DNA of 64,000 nt from an uncultured Halomonas sp. (GTDB taxonomy: Bacteria; Pseudomonadota; Gammaproteobacteria; Pseudomonadales; Halomonadaceae): assembly GCF_947493865.1 (NCBI RefSeq), contig NZ_CANLTC010000003.1:186001-250000 (forward strand), read 5' to 3'. Below are positions 9,869-19,385 of the stretch, in pieces (within the stretch, counting starts at the first letter, position 1; each line of letters begins with the position of its first letter). The position numbers and the translations under genes were made by a program. The notes below the pieces were generated by a model, which saw only the letters and a program-made list of their open reading frames with translations, was not told where the DNA came from and did not search any database.

Positions 9869-10945
9869 ATGTCGCGAGTACATATCTGGTCCTTGTTGGT
9901 GTTGGCCGTCATGATCTGGCTGCTGGTGCTGTTGGAACCGATTCTGATGCCGTTTTTCATCAGCATCATTCTGGCCTATCTGGGCGATCCGCTGACGGAT
10001 TGGCTGGAGGCCAAGGGGCTCTCGCGTCGTTGGGCGGTGGGCGTGGTATTCCTGGTACTGACCCTGACGCTGGTGCTTGCCATCGTCGTGCTGGTGCCGT
10101 TGCTGGGCCGTCAGCTTCGTCAACTGATCGAAGCGTTGCCACAAGTCTTTATCTGGGTGCAAACGGTGGCGCTGCCCTGGGTGCAGTCCTTTACCGGCGT
10201 GGATTTGTCGACGGATTTCGATCAGTTGCGCCAGACGTTGATGAACAACTGGAAGGAAACCAGCACCTATGCGGCGGTCATACTGGCGCAGATCTCTCGA
10301 TCGGGCATGGCTCTGGCGCTCTGGATCGCCAATCTGGCGCTGATCCCTGTGGTCACTTTCTACCTGCTGCTGGATTGGGATCGACTCAAGGGGCGCATTC
10401 GCGACCTGCTCCCCCGACGTTACGAGCCAACCATTACCCAGCTGGCCGTTCAGTGTGACGAAGTGCTCTCCGCGTTCTTGCGTGGTCAGTTACTGGTGAT
10501 GCTCAGCCTGGGTGTCGTCTATGCGGTGGGCTTGACCATCATCGGCATTCAATTCGGCATACTGATCGGCGTGCTGGCAGGGCTTGCCAGCATCGTGCCC
10601 TATCTCGGGGTGATCGTCGGACTGGTAGTGGCGGCGTTGGTGGCATTCTTCCAGTATGGCGATCTGTTGCATCTGGTAGGCGTAGGCGTGGTGTTCGCCA
10701 TCGGACAGATGCTCGAAGGAATGGTGCTGCAACCGCTGTTGCTGGGAGACAAGATCGGTCTGCATCCCGTGGCAGTCATCTTCGCGGTACTGGCGGGCGG
10801 TCAGCTGTTCGGCTTTACCGGCATCTTGCTTGCCTTGCCGGTTGCCGCGGTGATCATGGTGCTGCTGCGCTATCTGCATGAGCGCTATAAAAGCAGCGAC
10901 CTGTACGAAGCGCCGGAATCCTCGAACAGCGACGTGGAGCTTTGA
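9869..10945 (+). CDS. AI-2E/PerM-family membrane transporter
   Basis: 358-residue integral membrane protein with about eight hydrophobic segments, starting with a hairpin at residues 5-45 and ending in an acidic tail. The PerM/YdiK/TqsA family exports small signals or acts in cation transport. The substrate of this group, the one next to hda and purMN, is not established. AGGAAG precedes the ATG. The stop TGA overlaps the hda ATG by one base (TGATG), so the two are probably coupled. Confidence 0.85.
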   Translation: MSRVHIWSLLVLAVMIWLLVLLEPILMPFFISIILAYLGDPLTDWLEAKGLSRRWAVGVVFLVLTLTLVLAIVVLVPLLGRQLRQLIEALPQVFIWVQTVALPWVQSFTGVDLSTDFDQLRQTLMNNWKETSTYAAVILAQISRSGMALALWIANLALIPVVTFYLLLDWDRLKGRIRDLLPRRYEPTITQLAVQCDEVLSAFLRGQLLVMLSLGVVYAVGLTIIGIQFGILIGVLAGLASIVPYLGVIVGLVVAALVAFFQYGDLLHLVGVGVVFAIGQMLEGMVLQPLLLGDKIGLHPVAVIFAVLAGGQLFGFTGILLALPVAAVIMVLLRYLHERYKSSDLYEAPESSNSDVEL

Positions 10946-11646
10946 TGAGAAGCGCGACCGGACAGCTTTCCCTGGGTATCGGCTTGCGCGATGACGCCAC
11001 CTTTGCCAATTTCCTGCCCGTGGGTAACGAAACTGCGGTGGCCACTCTGCGCCGCCAGCTTGATCCCGCTGGAGAGTCCTTCGTTTATCTCTGGGGTGCT
11101 TCGGGTTCAGGTCGCAGCCATCTGTTGCAGGCGGCCTGTCATGCGGCGGGCGCCCAGGATCAACGGGCACTCTATCTGCCCTTGAATGAGCTGGGACATT
11201 TTCCACCGCACATGCTCGAGGATATCGAGCGGCTCGATCTCGTGGCAATCGACGATCTCGATCAGGTCATCGGCCGCAAGCGCTGGGAAGAAGCGCTATT
11301 TCACGGCTTCAATCGCCTGCGCGATGCCAACAAGCGCCTGGTGATCGGGGCATCCGCCGCACCTCGCCAACTGGATGTGGCGCTTCCGGATCTGGCCTCG
11401 CGACTGACCTGGGGCACGACCTTTCATCTTGCCAGTCTTGATGATCAGGGACGTTTCGAGGCCTTGAAGCTGCGTGCGCAAACCCGGGGGCTGCAATTAT
11501 CCGATGAGGTGACGCGCTACATCCTGCACCGTGGCCCGCGTCGTCTTGGCGAGCTTTTCGAACTGCTCGAACGACTCGACCGGGCTTCGCTTTCCGCCCA
11601 GCGCAAGCTGACGATTCCGTTTGTGAAGCAAGCGCTGGGGTGGTAA
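10945..11646 (+). CDS. hda: DnaA regulatory inactivator Hda
   Basis: Hda binds the sliding clamp and stimulates ATP hydrolysis by DnaA, preventing re-initiation of replication. The 233-residue product carries the clamp-binding motif QLSLGI right at the N-terminus, followed by a DnaA-like AAA+ domain with the P-loop-like GASGSGRSHLL and the Walker B-like region VAIDDLDQV. It is shorter than DnaA because it lacks the DNA-binding domain. The ATG at 10945 is preferred over an in-frame TTG at 10942. Confidence 0.93.
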   Translation: MRSATGQLSLGIGLRDDATFANFLPVGNETAVATLRRQLDPAGESFVYLWGASGSGRSHLLQAACHAAGAQDQRALYLPLNELGHFPPHMLEDIERLDLVAIDDLDQVIGRKRWEEALFHGFNRLRDANKRLVIGASAAPRQLDVALPDLASRLTWGTTFHLASLDDQGRFEALKLRAQTRGLQLSDEVTRYILHRGPRRLGELFELLERLDRASLSAQRKLTIPFVKQALGW

Positions 11647-11655
11647 TCGTTCTCT

Positions 11656-12075
11656 TCACTCGCCGTTGAGGGTGGCGAGAATCTGCCGTGTACCGCCCTG
11701 ATCGCGATGTTCTCCCAGCCAGATGCCTTGCCAGGTGCCGAGTGCCAGGCGCCCATTGCTGACGGCGATGGTCAATTGAGTGCCAAACAGGCTGGCGGCA
11801 ATATGGGCCGGCATGTCATCGGGCCCTTCCTGCGTATGGCGAAAATAGGGCAAGTCTCCCGGCACTTTATCCCGCAGGAAGGCATCCATGTCATGTCGCA
11901 CGTCCGGGTCGGCGTTTTCGTTCAGGCTCAGTGATGCGGAGGTATGCAGCAGTTGCAGGTGCAGCAGGCCGATATCGAGTTCCGCCAGTTGAGGCAAGGC
12001 ATCATCGACTTCTCGGGTAATCAAATGAAAGCCCCGAGAACGAGGCTTTAGAGAAACACGCTGTTGAATCCACAT
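11656..12075 (-). CDS. YjbQ/UPF0047-family protein
   Basis: Compact 139-residue protein of the YjbQ family. The hallmark is the stretch LLHLQLLHTSASLSLNEN, with the conserved HTSA(S)L, followed by RHTQEGPDDMPAHI and the glycine-rich C-terminal GTWQGIWLGEHRD. Some members show weak thiamine phosphate synthase activity; the true role is unsettled. It converges on hda with a nine-base gap. Confidence 0.85.
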   Translation of the reverse strand: MWIQQRVSLKPRSRGFHLITREVDDALPQLAELDIGLLHLQLLHTSASLSLNENADPDVRHDMDAFLRDKVPGDLPYFRHTQEGPDDMPAHIAASLFGTQLTIAVSNGRLALGTWQGIWLGEHRDQGGTRQILATLNGE

Positions 12076-12110
12076 GAGGGTTGCTCCCGGGCTATCCTTT
12101 CCGACACGCT

Positions 12111-12629
12111 CTATCTGGAAAGTTCTATTTTCTTGCCTTGGCCCTTGCCGAGGCTGACCTGATTGATGATGACCACACGCTCACCGCCGGGTTGAGCGAC
12201 CCTGCCGGCCACATAGAAGACCCCTGCAGGTAAACCGGTGATCTTGAAATAGCCTTGATCATCGGTCTTGCCGTAGTGGGTATAGGCCTGGGCGCGAGGA
12301 TCCGCGGGTTCGATGTAGCCCCCTGCCAGCGCGACTTCCGCGGCCTCGGCGGAGTAGCGGGTCGCCGGTGCCACCGAGACGGTTTCTCCAGCGCCATAGA
12401 CGACGCCGCTGGACGTGCGGATGAATAGCCGCCCCGAAATCGACGCGGTGCCGTTCTTGGCCAGTTTTGCATACTCCTGTTCCGAAAAGGCGACCTTGCG
12501 CTCGACCTTCTCGGGGGGTGGTTCCGTGCGATCCTCGACCACCGGCGGCCCTGTGTCCGGCCCTCTTCCCACGAACTCACACCCACCCAATACCAACCCT
12601 GCTAGTGCGATGGCGATCCATTTGCCCAT
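12111..12629 (-). CDS. Predicted lipoprotein with carboxypeptidase-regulatory-like fold
   Basis: 172-residue protein with a short hydrophobic N-terminus and a lipobox (LVLGGC, Cys17), so probably a membrane-anchored lipoprotein. A proline- and charge-rich linker follows at residues 20-50. The C-terminal half (about 60-172) reads like a beta-sandwich domain of the carboxypeptidase-regulatory type, with the typical TDDQGYFKITGLPAGVFYV segment. I do not recognise a specific function. It is the likely downstream partner of nothing obvious; yjbQ follows 35 bases later. Confidence 0.65.
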   Translation of the reverse strand: MGKWIAIALAGLVLGGCEFVGRGPDTGPPVVEDRTEPPPEKVERKVAFSEQEYAKLAKNGTASISGRLFIRTSSGVVYGAGETVSVAPATRYSAEAAEVALAGGYIEPADPRAQAYTHYGKTDDQGYFKITGLPAGVFYVAGRVAQPGGERVVIINQVSLGKGQGKKIELSR

Positions 12630-12815
12630 GTCATTCTTCCTCGTATCGTTGATCGGTATCAGTCTACCGTGGTGAGATCACGCGACCAATGCTGAACGGC
12701 GAACAAACAATTCCCCGAGCACGGGTAGCGGATATTGACCTTGAAAAACCGGCGATACAGCACAAGGCTCTAGTTACCACACCCAATATCGTCACCCAGG
12801 ACAGGAGGACGTCAC

Positions 12816-14195
<1,380 letters not shown>

Positions 14196-14222
14196 TTTAC
14201 ACCTGCGATGACGAAGTCCATT

Positions 14223-15296
14223 TCAGGCTTCGCCATCGCCTTTCTGACTCGCTTCCTGAATGGTTTCCTTGGCATCCTGCTGATCTGCATCATCCGCTTC
14301 CAGTGGCTCATTCTCGTTCGCCCGTGCAGGCTGATAGCTGAAGGTGGCCAAAATGGGGAAATGATCGGAGCCGTAGTATTTTAGACGCTTCATCATGACC
14401 AGTTGGAAATGATCGCTGATGAAGATGTGATCCAGTGGCCAGCGCAGAAAGGGATACTTGGCGTGAAAGGTGCTGAACATGCCCCGGCCGCGACGCGGGT
14501 CGAGCATGTGGCTGACACGACAAAATCTTCGGGTGGTGGCGGACCAGGCGACGTCGTTGAGATCTCCGGCAACCAGGGTTGGCTGGTGTTCGGACTGTTC
14601 GATGCTTTTGCCCACCAGCAGAAGTTCCGCATCCCGCCATAGCGAAACATCACTTTCGCTAGGAGAGGGTGGCCGTGGGTGAAGCGCATGAAAGCGAATG
14701 CGTGTGCCATCTTCCATGGGCAGCCAGGCATGAATCGAGGGAATGTCACTCTGAATGAGCCATTTCACTTCCGCGTCTTCGAGAGGAATGCGCGAAAACA
14801 GATGCATGCCGTACAGGTTGTCCAAGGGGATCTTGACGTTGTGCTGCCATTCATCCTGCAAGGAGTGCTCTAGTTGCAGCCCCCACCAGGCATCGGATTC
14901 CAGGGTCAGCACCATATCAGGCTGATGCTCATGAATTTGAGCCAGCAGCCCCTGGGCGTTGCGGTTGGGCGTCAGTACGTTGGCGACCAGCAAGGTTATG
15001 TGGCGCCGTTCGCTGCTTTTGCCGATGAACTTGACCTGCTTGGGCCAGAAGGGGGTCCAGGGCAGGATATAACCGCCTTGAACCAGGGCAACCAGCGCGC
15101 AGGCTGCAACCGATAGCCAGCGCCAATCCGCATCGCCCCAGACCCCTTGCACGATGCCGACGATAACGGCTAGACAGGCCAGTTGCAGGCGAGGGAAATC
15201 GAAACCGCGCACGGACCAATGGTGGAAAGGCAGAAAAGGAAGCAGGGTCGCGATCGACAAGAGGACCGCTACGAACCCTAGAATGATGTCCAGCAT
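14223..15296 (-). CDS. Membrane-anchored endonuclease/exonuclease/phosphatase-family protein
   Basis: 357-residue protein with three N-terminal membrane segments (about residues 1-20, 33-52 and 60-80) and a C-terminal EEP-fold domain. The domain ends in the characteristic LVAGDLNDV and GSDHFPILA motifs, which hold catalytic Asp, Asn and His. The last 30 residues are acidic and low in complexity. The ATG at 15296 has AGGAGAG just upstream and is preferred over one at 15329. EEP domains act on nucleic acids, phosphoinositides or other phosphodiesters; the substrate cannot be told here. Confidence 0.8.
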   Translation of the reverse strand: MLDIILGFVAVLLSIATLLPFLPFHHWSVRGFDFPRLQLACLAVIVGIVQGVWGDADWRWLSVAACALVALVQGGYILPWTPFWPKQVKFIGKSSERRHITLLVANVLTPNRNAQGLLAQIHEHQPDMVLTLESDAWWGLQLEHSLQDEWQHNVKIPLDNLYGMHLFSRIPLEDAEVKWLIQSDIPSIHAWLPMEDGTRIRFHALHPRPPSPSESDVSLWRDAELLLVGKSIEQSEHQPTLVAGDLNDVAWSATTRRFCRVSHMLDPRRGRGMFSTFHAKYPFLRWPLDHIFISDHFQLVMMKRLKYYGSDHFPILATFSYQPARANENEPLEADDADQQDAKETIQEASQKGDGEA

Positions 15297-15474
15297 TAAG
15301 AACTCTCCTGACTGAATGGGCTTTCCCATTCAGGGGTTGTTGTTGCTTGCTTGAGCGCCATGGTGCCATTCTAGCGAAGCCGAATCATTACTAATCTTCG
15401 TTTCGACAGGCGTATTTTCTTACGCTCCTCCGCATGAATTGAAATACGCTATCCTGTTTACGGTGCATTCGATC

Positions 15475-15502
15475 TTGCATTCAACGGCGCCATGCGTAGA
15501 AT
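15475..15502 (+). promoter_or_regulatory. Sigma-70-type promoter of the tRNA-Val pair
   Basis: TTGCAT (15475-15480) and TAGAAT (15497-15502) are separated by 16 bases, followed by about 60 bases to the first tRNA. Good fit to a housekeeping promoter. Confidence 0.6.
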
Positions 15503-15565
15503 ACCCATCCGTTGTCACGCACAGCTTGATGAAAGCGTGATGCGCGCATAGTGCAAGCACTCGAT

Positions 15566-15642
15566 AGGACCATAGCTCAGTTGGTTAGAGCGCCACGTTG
15601 ACATCGTGGAGGTCAGCGGTTCAAATCCGCTTGGTCCTACCA
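15566..15642 (+). tRNA. tRNA-Val(GAC), copy 1
   Basis: A 77-base cloverleaf: acceptor arms AGGACCA/TGGTCCT, D arm GCTC/GAGC, anticodon stem CCACG/CGTGG with loop TTGACAT (anticodon GAC), T arm AGCGG-TTCAAAT-CCGCT, and encoded CCA at 15640-15642. Reads GUC/GUU valine codons. Confidence 0.97.
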
Positions 15643-15672
15643 TCAACGCGAGTGTGCAAGCGGGGTATTTGC

Positions 15673-15749
15673 AGGACCATAGCTCAGTTGGTTAGAGCGC
15701 CACGTTGACATCGTGGAGGTCAGCGGTTCAAATCCGCTTGGTCCTACCA
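15673..15749 (+). tRNA. tRNA-Val(GAC), copy 2
   Basis: Base-for-base identical to copy 1, starting 30 bases after it. Both genes share the upstream promoter and the terminator that follows. The CCA end is encoded at 15747-15749. Confidence 0.97.
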
Positions 15750-15762
15750 GTTTAAAGAAGCT

Positions 15763-15800
15763 AAAAAGGCTCCGACGGGAAACCTCGTCGGAGCCTTTTG
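15763..15800 (+). terminator. Rho-independent terminator of the tRNA operon
   Basis: Arms AGGCTCCGACG and CGTCGGAGCCT flank a short loop (GGAAACCT) and are followed by TTTT; the A-run before the stem also gives a terminator on the other strand for msrC. Confidence 0.85.
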
Positions 15801-15827
15801 CATTTCAGCCCGCTCTTCAGGGTGGGT

Positions 15828-16289
15828 CTACTTCTCGGCCAGATCACTCGCCTGGATGAATACTTGGGCCAGGCGCTCTATTCCTGACTGATCTTCCTCG
15901 CTGAAGCGCTCAGGAGTCGGGCTGTCAATATCCAGCACGCCCCATACCCGGTCTGCAACGATGAGGGGAATAACCAGCTCGGCCCGAGAATCGGCATCAC
16001 AGGCAATATGATCCGCCACCGCATGCACGTCGCCGACCCGCTGGGTTTCACGACTGCGCGCCGCCGCGCCGCAAACGCCCTTGTCGAAGGGGATCGGATT
16101 GCAGGCGGGCTTGCCCTGAAACGGCCCCAGGCTGAGCAGTTCCGGCTCGCGCTGCAGATAGAACCCCGCCCAGTTGAGTTGCGGCACTTCCTGCATGATG
16201 AAGGCACAGGTCTGGGCCGCATTGGTCAACCAGTCACGGGTATCCAGCAATGCCTCCAGCTGGCGGGCCAGCAGTGAATAATTCGCCAT
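15828..16289 (-). CDS. msrC: Free methionine-(R)-sulfoxide reductase (GAF domain)
   Basis: Single GAF domain enzyme that reduces free methionine-R-sulfoxide. The 153-residue product keeps three cysteines, C63, C73 and C97, with the same spacing (10 and 24) as the catalytic cysteines of the E. coli enzyme. The surrounding segments NWAGFYL, GPFQGKPAC and GVLDIDSP are family-typical. It follows metQ by five bases on the same strand, so methionine repair and methionine import are probably co-transcribed. Confidence 0.92.
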   Translation of the reverse strand: MANYSLLARQLEALLDTRDWLTNAAQTCAFIMQEVPQLNWAGFYLQREPELLSLGPFQGKPACNPIPFDKGVCGAAARSRETQRVGDVHAVADHIACDADSRAELVIPLIVADRVWGVLDIDSPTPERFSEEDQSGIERLAQVFIQASDLAEK

Positions 16290-16294
16290 GCTGA

Positions 16295-17122
16295 TTACTC
16301 CCAGCCGGGAACCGCCGCTCCATCGAATAGCTCCTTCGCTTTTTCCTTGACCTCGTCGCTCTGATAGGCCTCGACCAGCTGCTGGATCGCCTCGCGACTC
16401 TCGTCGCCCCCACGCACTACAATCAGGTTGACGTAGGGTGACTCCGGGCCTTCCTTGATCAGGGCATCATCCAGGCTCAGACCCGCCGGCTGGGCGAAGG
16501 TATTGTTGATGAAGGCCATGTCCACATCCGGCAGGACTCGCGGCAGCTGGGCCGCCTCGATCTCGCGAAACTCGAAGTTACGCGGATTCTTGGCAATATC
16601 GATGGGGGTCGCCTCGAGATTGCCGACATCCTTGAGTTCGAGAAGCCCCTCGTTGTGCATCAGGATCAGCGAGCGACCTTCGTTGGATGGGTCGTTGGGC
16701 AGGGCGATGGTAGCGCCATCCGGCAGATCCTCGATGCTATCGTATTTTTCGGAATAGGCCCCGATGGGATAGACGAAGGTACGGCCCGCGATGGCGAAAT
16801 CGTAACCCCGGTCCTCCACCATGCTTTTCATGTAAGGTTCATGCTGGAAGGCGTTGGCATCCAGGCTGCCGTCCGCCAGCGCCGCGTTGGGCGAGACGTA
16901 GTCCGTGAACTCGACGATCTCCACCTCGAGATCGTGCTGTTCCTCGGCCAGGCGCTTGGCGACCTGCATCACCTCGGTCTCCGGGCCCGCTACGGTACCC
17001 ACCTTGATCGAATTCGAATCACCTTCGTCGCTGCCGCCGCAACCGGCCAGCAGGGTGGCGCTCAAGAGCGTGGCGCCCAGTAGCCCGGATGGGCGGATGA
17101 GTTGTGACAAAGTGTTTGTCAT
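16295..17122 (-). CDS. metQ: Methionine ABC transporter substrate-binding lipoprotein MetQ
   Basis: Binds D/L-methionine at the outer face of the inner membrane and delivers it to MetNI. The 275-residue product has a signal ending in the lipobox LLAGC (Cys28) and the NLPA-family fold, with VGTVAGPETEVMQVA near the mature N-terminus and IALPNDPSNEGRSL in the middle. It is separated from metI by 224 bases containing an intergenic repeat (17186-17336), so it may depend on read-through from metNI or a local promoter. Confidence 0.93.
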   Translation of the reverse strand: MTNTLSQLIRPSGLLGATLLSATLLAGCGGSDEGDSNSIKVGTVAGPETEVMQVAKRLAEEQHDLEVEIVEFTDYVSPNAALADGSLDANAFQHEPYMKSMVEDRGYDFAIAGRTFVYPIGAYSEKYDSIEDLPDGATIALPNDPSNEGRSLILMHNEGLLELKDVGNLEATPIDIAKNPRNFEFREIEAAQLPRVLPDVDMAFINNTFAQPAGLSLDDALIKEGPESPYVNLIVVRGGDESREAIQQLVEAYQSDEVKEKAKELFDGAAVPGWE

Positions 17123-17185
17123 AGGTATTGCTCCTTACGTGAATTAGCGTATTTCAAAATTAAATCATCCCCTAAGAGTCCATCT

Positions 17186-17336
17186 ATGATCGCTACGAGC
17201 GAAGGCGAGACAAAGCGAAATTGATCGAGAAAAGCACCGGGCTCGCGTACGAGTTTACTGGGTGTAAATGAGCATTTTGACCGGGCTGGCGCACCAGATC
17301 GATTTCAACGCAGTATCGTCGAGCGCAGTAGATCAT
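17186..17336 (-). repeat. Dispersed intergenic repeat, copy A
   Basis: Read on the minus strand it contains GCGTTGAAATCGATC, GCGCCAGCCCGGTCAAA, CTCATTTACACCCAGTAAAC, GCGAGCCCGG and GATCAATTTCGC. The same ordered blocks occur near 23.97-24.12 kb, 25.53-25.70 kb and 40.50-40.64 kb. The centre is the dyad TTTAC-N5-GTAAA. Located between metI and metQ, inside the probable operon. Confidence 0.75.
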
Positions 17337-17346
17337 GGACGGGCTC

Positions 17347-18006
17347 TTATTTATGATCGGCCCTACGAACCAAGGCATCCCCCAGACTCTGAAACCCCTG
17401 CACCAGCACCACCAGAATCACCACGGTGATCAGCATCACCAATGGATCGAAGCGGTTGTAGCCGTAGCGAATGCCCAGGTCGCCAAGCCCGCCGCCGCCC
17501 ACGGCGCCAGCCATGGCGGAATAGCTGATCAATGTGACCAGGGTGATGGTCAAGCCGGTGATGATGCCGCCTCGGGCCTCGGGTATCAGCACCTTGACGA
17601 TGATCTGATAAGGCGTGGCGCCCATGGACTGGGCCGCTTCGATCAGTCCTGGCGGTATCTCGTTGAGTGCGCCTTCCACCAGCCTTGCCACGAAGGGAAT
17701 CGCGGCGATGGTCAGCGGCACGATGGCCGCGTTGGTGCCGATCGAGCTGCCCGCGATCAGGCGCGTGAACGGAATGATCGCCACCATCAGGATGATAAAC
17801 GGAATCGAACGGCCAACATTGGTGACGATACCCAGGATGCGATTGGTCAAGGGTCGCGCCAATACCTGCCCCGGACGCGTGATGTAGAGCATTACCCCCA
17901 AAGGCACCCCGAGGGCGGCTGCTACCAGCCCGGAGAGCCCGACCATGTAGAGCGTATCCAGGGTGGCCTTGAGAATCAGTTCAAGCATTGCGTTGGACAT
18001 GGCCAA
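17347..18006 (-). CDS. metI: Methionine ABC transporter permease MetI
   Basis: Inner membrane permease of the MetNIQ importer. The 219-residue product has about five membrane segments and the EAA-loop-like segment LIEAAQSMGATPYQIIVKVLIPEA that contacts MetN. The start lies within the end of metN (26-base overlap), so translation is probably coupled; an ATG at 18000 is an equally good start. Confidence 0.94.
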   Translation of the reverse strand: MAMSNAMLELILKATLDTLYMVGLSGLVAAALGVPLGVMLYITRPGQVLARPLTNRILGIVTNVGRSIPFIILMVAIIPFTRLIAGSSIGTNAAIVPLTIAAIPFVARLVEGALNEIPPGLIEAAQSMGATPYQIIVKVLIPEARGGIITGLTITLVTLISYSAMAGAVGGGGLGDLGIRYGYNRFDPLVMLITVVILVVLVQGFQSLGDALVRRADHK

Positions 18007-19024
18007 GCACCTCCACTTGCAGGTCGTGAGCGTTCAGATAGTCCAGCGCCGCGCCAATCCGATCCGGCGTGCCGATCAGTTCAGCGATCATCAGTCCCAG
18101 GGTGCGCTCCTGAATCGACTCGACCTTGGCTTCGAGAATGCTGACATCCACGTCGCAGTCCCGCGTCAGACGGGAGATCAACGGTAGCGCTACCGAATCC
18201 CCACGAAAGGCGAGGCGCACCACCGGATGCGTATGTTCGCCGGGCTCCGCCTGCATGCGCTCGAGCAGTGCCTGGGGTGGGTCCAGCTCGAGAAAGGCGT
18301 TGAGAAACGCGCGGCCGAGACGCGTCTTGGGAGCGGTGAAGAAATCCCCCACATCGGCTTCTTCCACCAGTTTGCCGCCGGCGATCAGGCCGACCCGATG
18401 GCAGATCGATTTGACCACTTCCATCTCGTGGGTGATCAGCAGAATGGTCAGCCCCAGCTTGCGGTTGATGTCCTTTAAAAGCTCGAGAATCGAGGTGGTG
18501 GTCTGGGGATCGAGCGCCGAGGTGGCCTCGTCGCACAATAATACCTTGGGGCGGCTGGCCAGAGCCCGGGCGATCGCCACACGCTGCTTCTGGCCCCCGG
18601 AAAGCTCCGCGGGATACTTGTCGAGCTTGTCCGTCAGGCCGGTCAACTCGAGCAATGGCTGCACCCGCTCGCGAATCTCGCGCCGGGGAACGCCCATCAG
18701 TTCCAGGGGCAGGGCAACATTGGCGAATACCGTGCGGGAGGACAGCAGATTGAAGTGCTGAAAGATCATGCCGACCCGGTGGCGGGCCTGATTGAGCGCC
18801 TTGGGAGACAGGGCGGTAAGTTCCTGACCATCGACGAAGACGCGTCCGCTGCTGGGGCGCTCGAGTAGATTGACGCAGCGAATCAACGTCGATTTGCCGG
18901 CGCCGGATAGCCCGATCACGCCGTGAATGGCGCCCTGGGGCACGTGCAGGTCGGTAGGCTTCAAGGCATGGATTGCCTGGTTGCCGTCACCGTAGGTCTT
19001 GGAAACGTTTTCGAGTGTGATCAT
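17981..19024 (-). CDS. metN: Methionine ABC transporter ATPase MetN
   Basis: ATP-binding subunit of the methionine importer. The 347-residue product has Walker A GLSGAGKST (38-46), signature LSGGQKQRV, Walker B VLLCDEATSALDP, and a C-terminal NIL/ACT-like domain (about 270-345) that binds methionine and inhibits transport. Its ATG at 19022-19024 overlaps the stop of a 35-codon leader frame, and a SAM-II-like aptamer lies about 120 bases upstream. Both point to repression by S-adenosylmethionine. Confidence 0.96.
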   Translation of the reverse strand: MITLENVSKTYGDGNQAIHALKPTDLHVPQGAIHGVIGLSGAGKSTLIRCVNLLERPSSGRVFVDGQELTALSPKALNQARHRVGMIFQHFNLLSSRTVFANVALPLELMGVPRREIRERVQPLLELTGLTDKLDKYPAELSGGQKQRVAIARALASRPKVLLCDEATSALDPQTTTSILELLKDINRKLGLTILLITHEMEVVKSICHRVGLIAGGKLVEEADVGDFFTAPKTRLGRAFLNAFLELDPPQALLERMQAEPGEHTHPVVRLAFRGDSVALPLISRLTRDCDVDVSILEAKVESIQERTLGLMIAELIGTPDRIGAALDYLNAHDLQVEVLGHVQRNA

Positions 19025-19128
19025 TGTCCTGGTCGAGTCGCGGCGCCGAGCATCGATACGACAGCAAGTATGCCGCCGCAGGGCGTTGTCTTGATCGATA
19101 ATGCGGAAGGATGCGGGCAGGGGATCAT
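19021..19128 (-). CDS. Putative 35-residue leader peptide overlapping metN
   Basis: Starts at ATG 19126-19128, 14 bases after the AAAAGGG that ends the SAM-II-like aptamer. It ends in TGA at 19021-19023, which overlaps the metN ATG (ATGA). The predicted peptide begins MIPCPHPSAL and is not recognisable. Its probable role, if translated, is to couple riboswitch-controlled ribosome entry to metN. The spacing to the ribosome-binding site is longer than ideal, so this is a hypothesis. Confidence 0.4.
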   Translation of the reverse strand: MIPCPHPSALSIKTTPCGGILAVVSMLGAATRPGQ

Positions 19129-19142
19129 CGAAATTGAATCCA

Positions 19143-19225
19143 CCCTTTTAGCTGCATTTGCAAACCCCGAGGCTCTATCAGCCTCGAGGCTTCGGCGCCC
19201 GCAATCCGGGATCAAATCGGCGCCT
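19143..19225 (-). ncRNA. SAM-II-like riboswitch aptamer upstream of metNI(Q)
   Basis: On the minus strand, GGCGCC (19219-19224) pairs with GGCGCC (19194-19199) as P1. The P1 loop starts GATTTGATCCCGGATTGC, and the 3' part ends AAATGCAGCTAAAAGGG. Both contain the SAM-II core elements (GAUUU after P1; GCUAAA before the purine-rich ribosome-binding site). Pseudoknot pairing is possible between UUGC and GCAG and between CCC and GGG. An extra hairpin (CGAGGC/GCCTCG) sits in the connecting loop. A good promoter begins just upstream. From established knowledge of the class, SAM binding would hide the AAGGG and reduce translation. Confidence 0.8.
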
Positions 19226-19240
19226 GTATAAAGTGCGACG

Positions 19241-19269
19241 ATGGTAGAAAGCTCATTGGCTGCTGTCAA
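19241..19269 (-). promoter_or_regulatory. Sigma-70 promoter of the metN transcript
   Basis: On the minus strand TTGACA (19269-19264), a 17-base spacer, then TACCAT (19246-19241). Transcription would begin near 19234, ten bases before the riboswitch P1 stem, which is the expected arrangement. Confidence 0.7.
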
Positions 19270-19385
19270 TGTCGGTAGGCCGGAAAGTGCTCAGGTTCAT
19301 GAATACGCCGTGGACGCGCGGGGTGAGTTTTCCCTAGACTAGTCCACCTCTGAAAAGCCTAGCGGTCTTGCAACGGGAGAGCAGG

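Noticed and set aside
19129..19269. Extension of the metN leader frame to 82 codons
   Set aside because: The upstream part runs through the promoter and riboswitch; only the last 35 codons lie downstream of the aptamer.
19270..19385. FMN riboswitch before ribE
   Set aside because: None of the conserved RFN segments are visible; the visible aptamer belongs to metN on the other strand.
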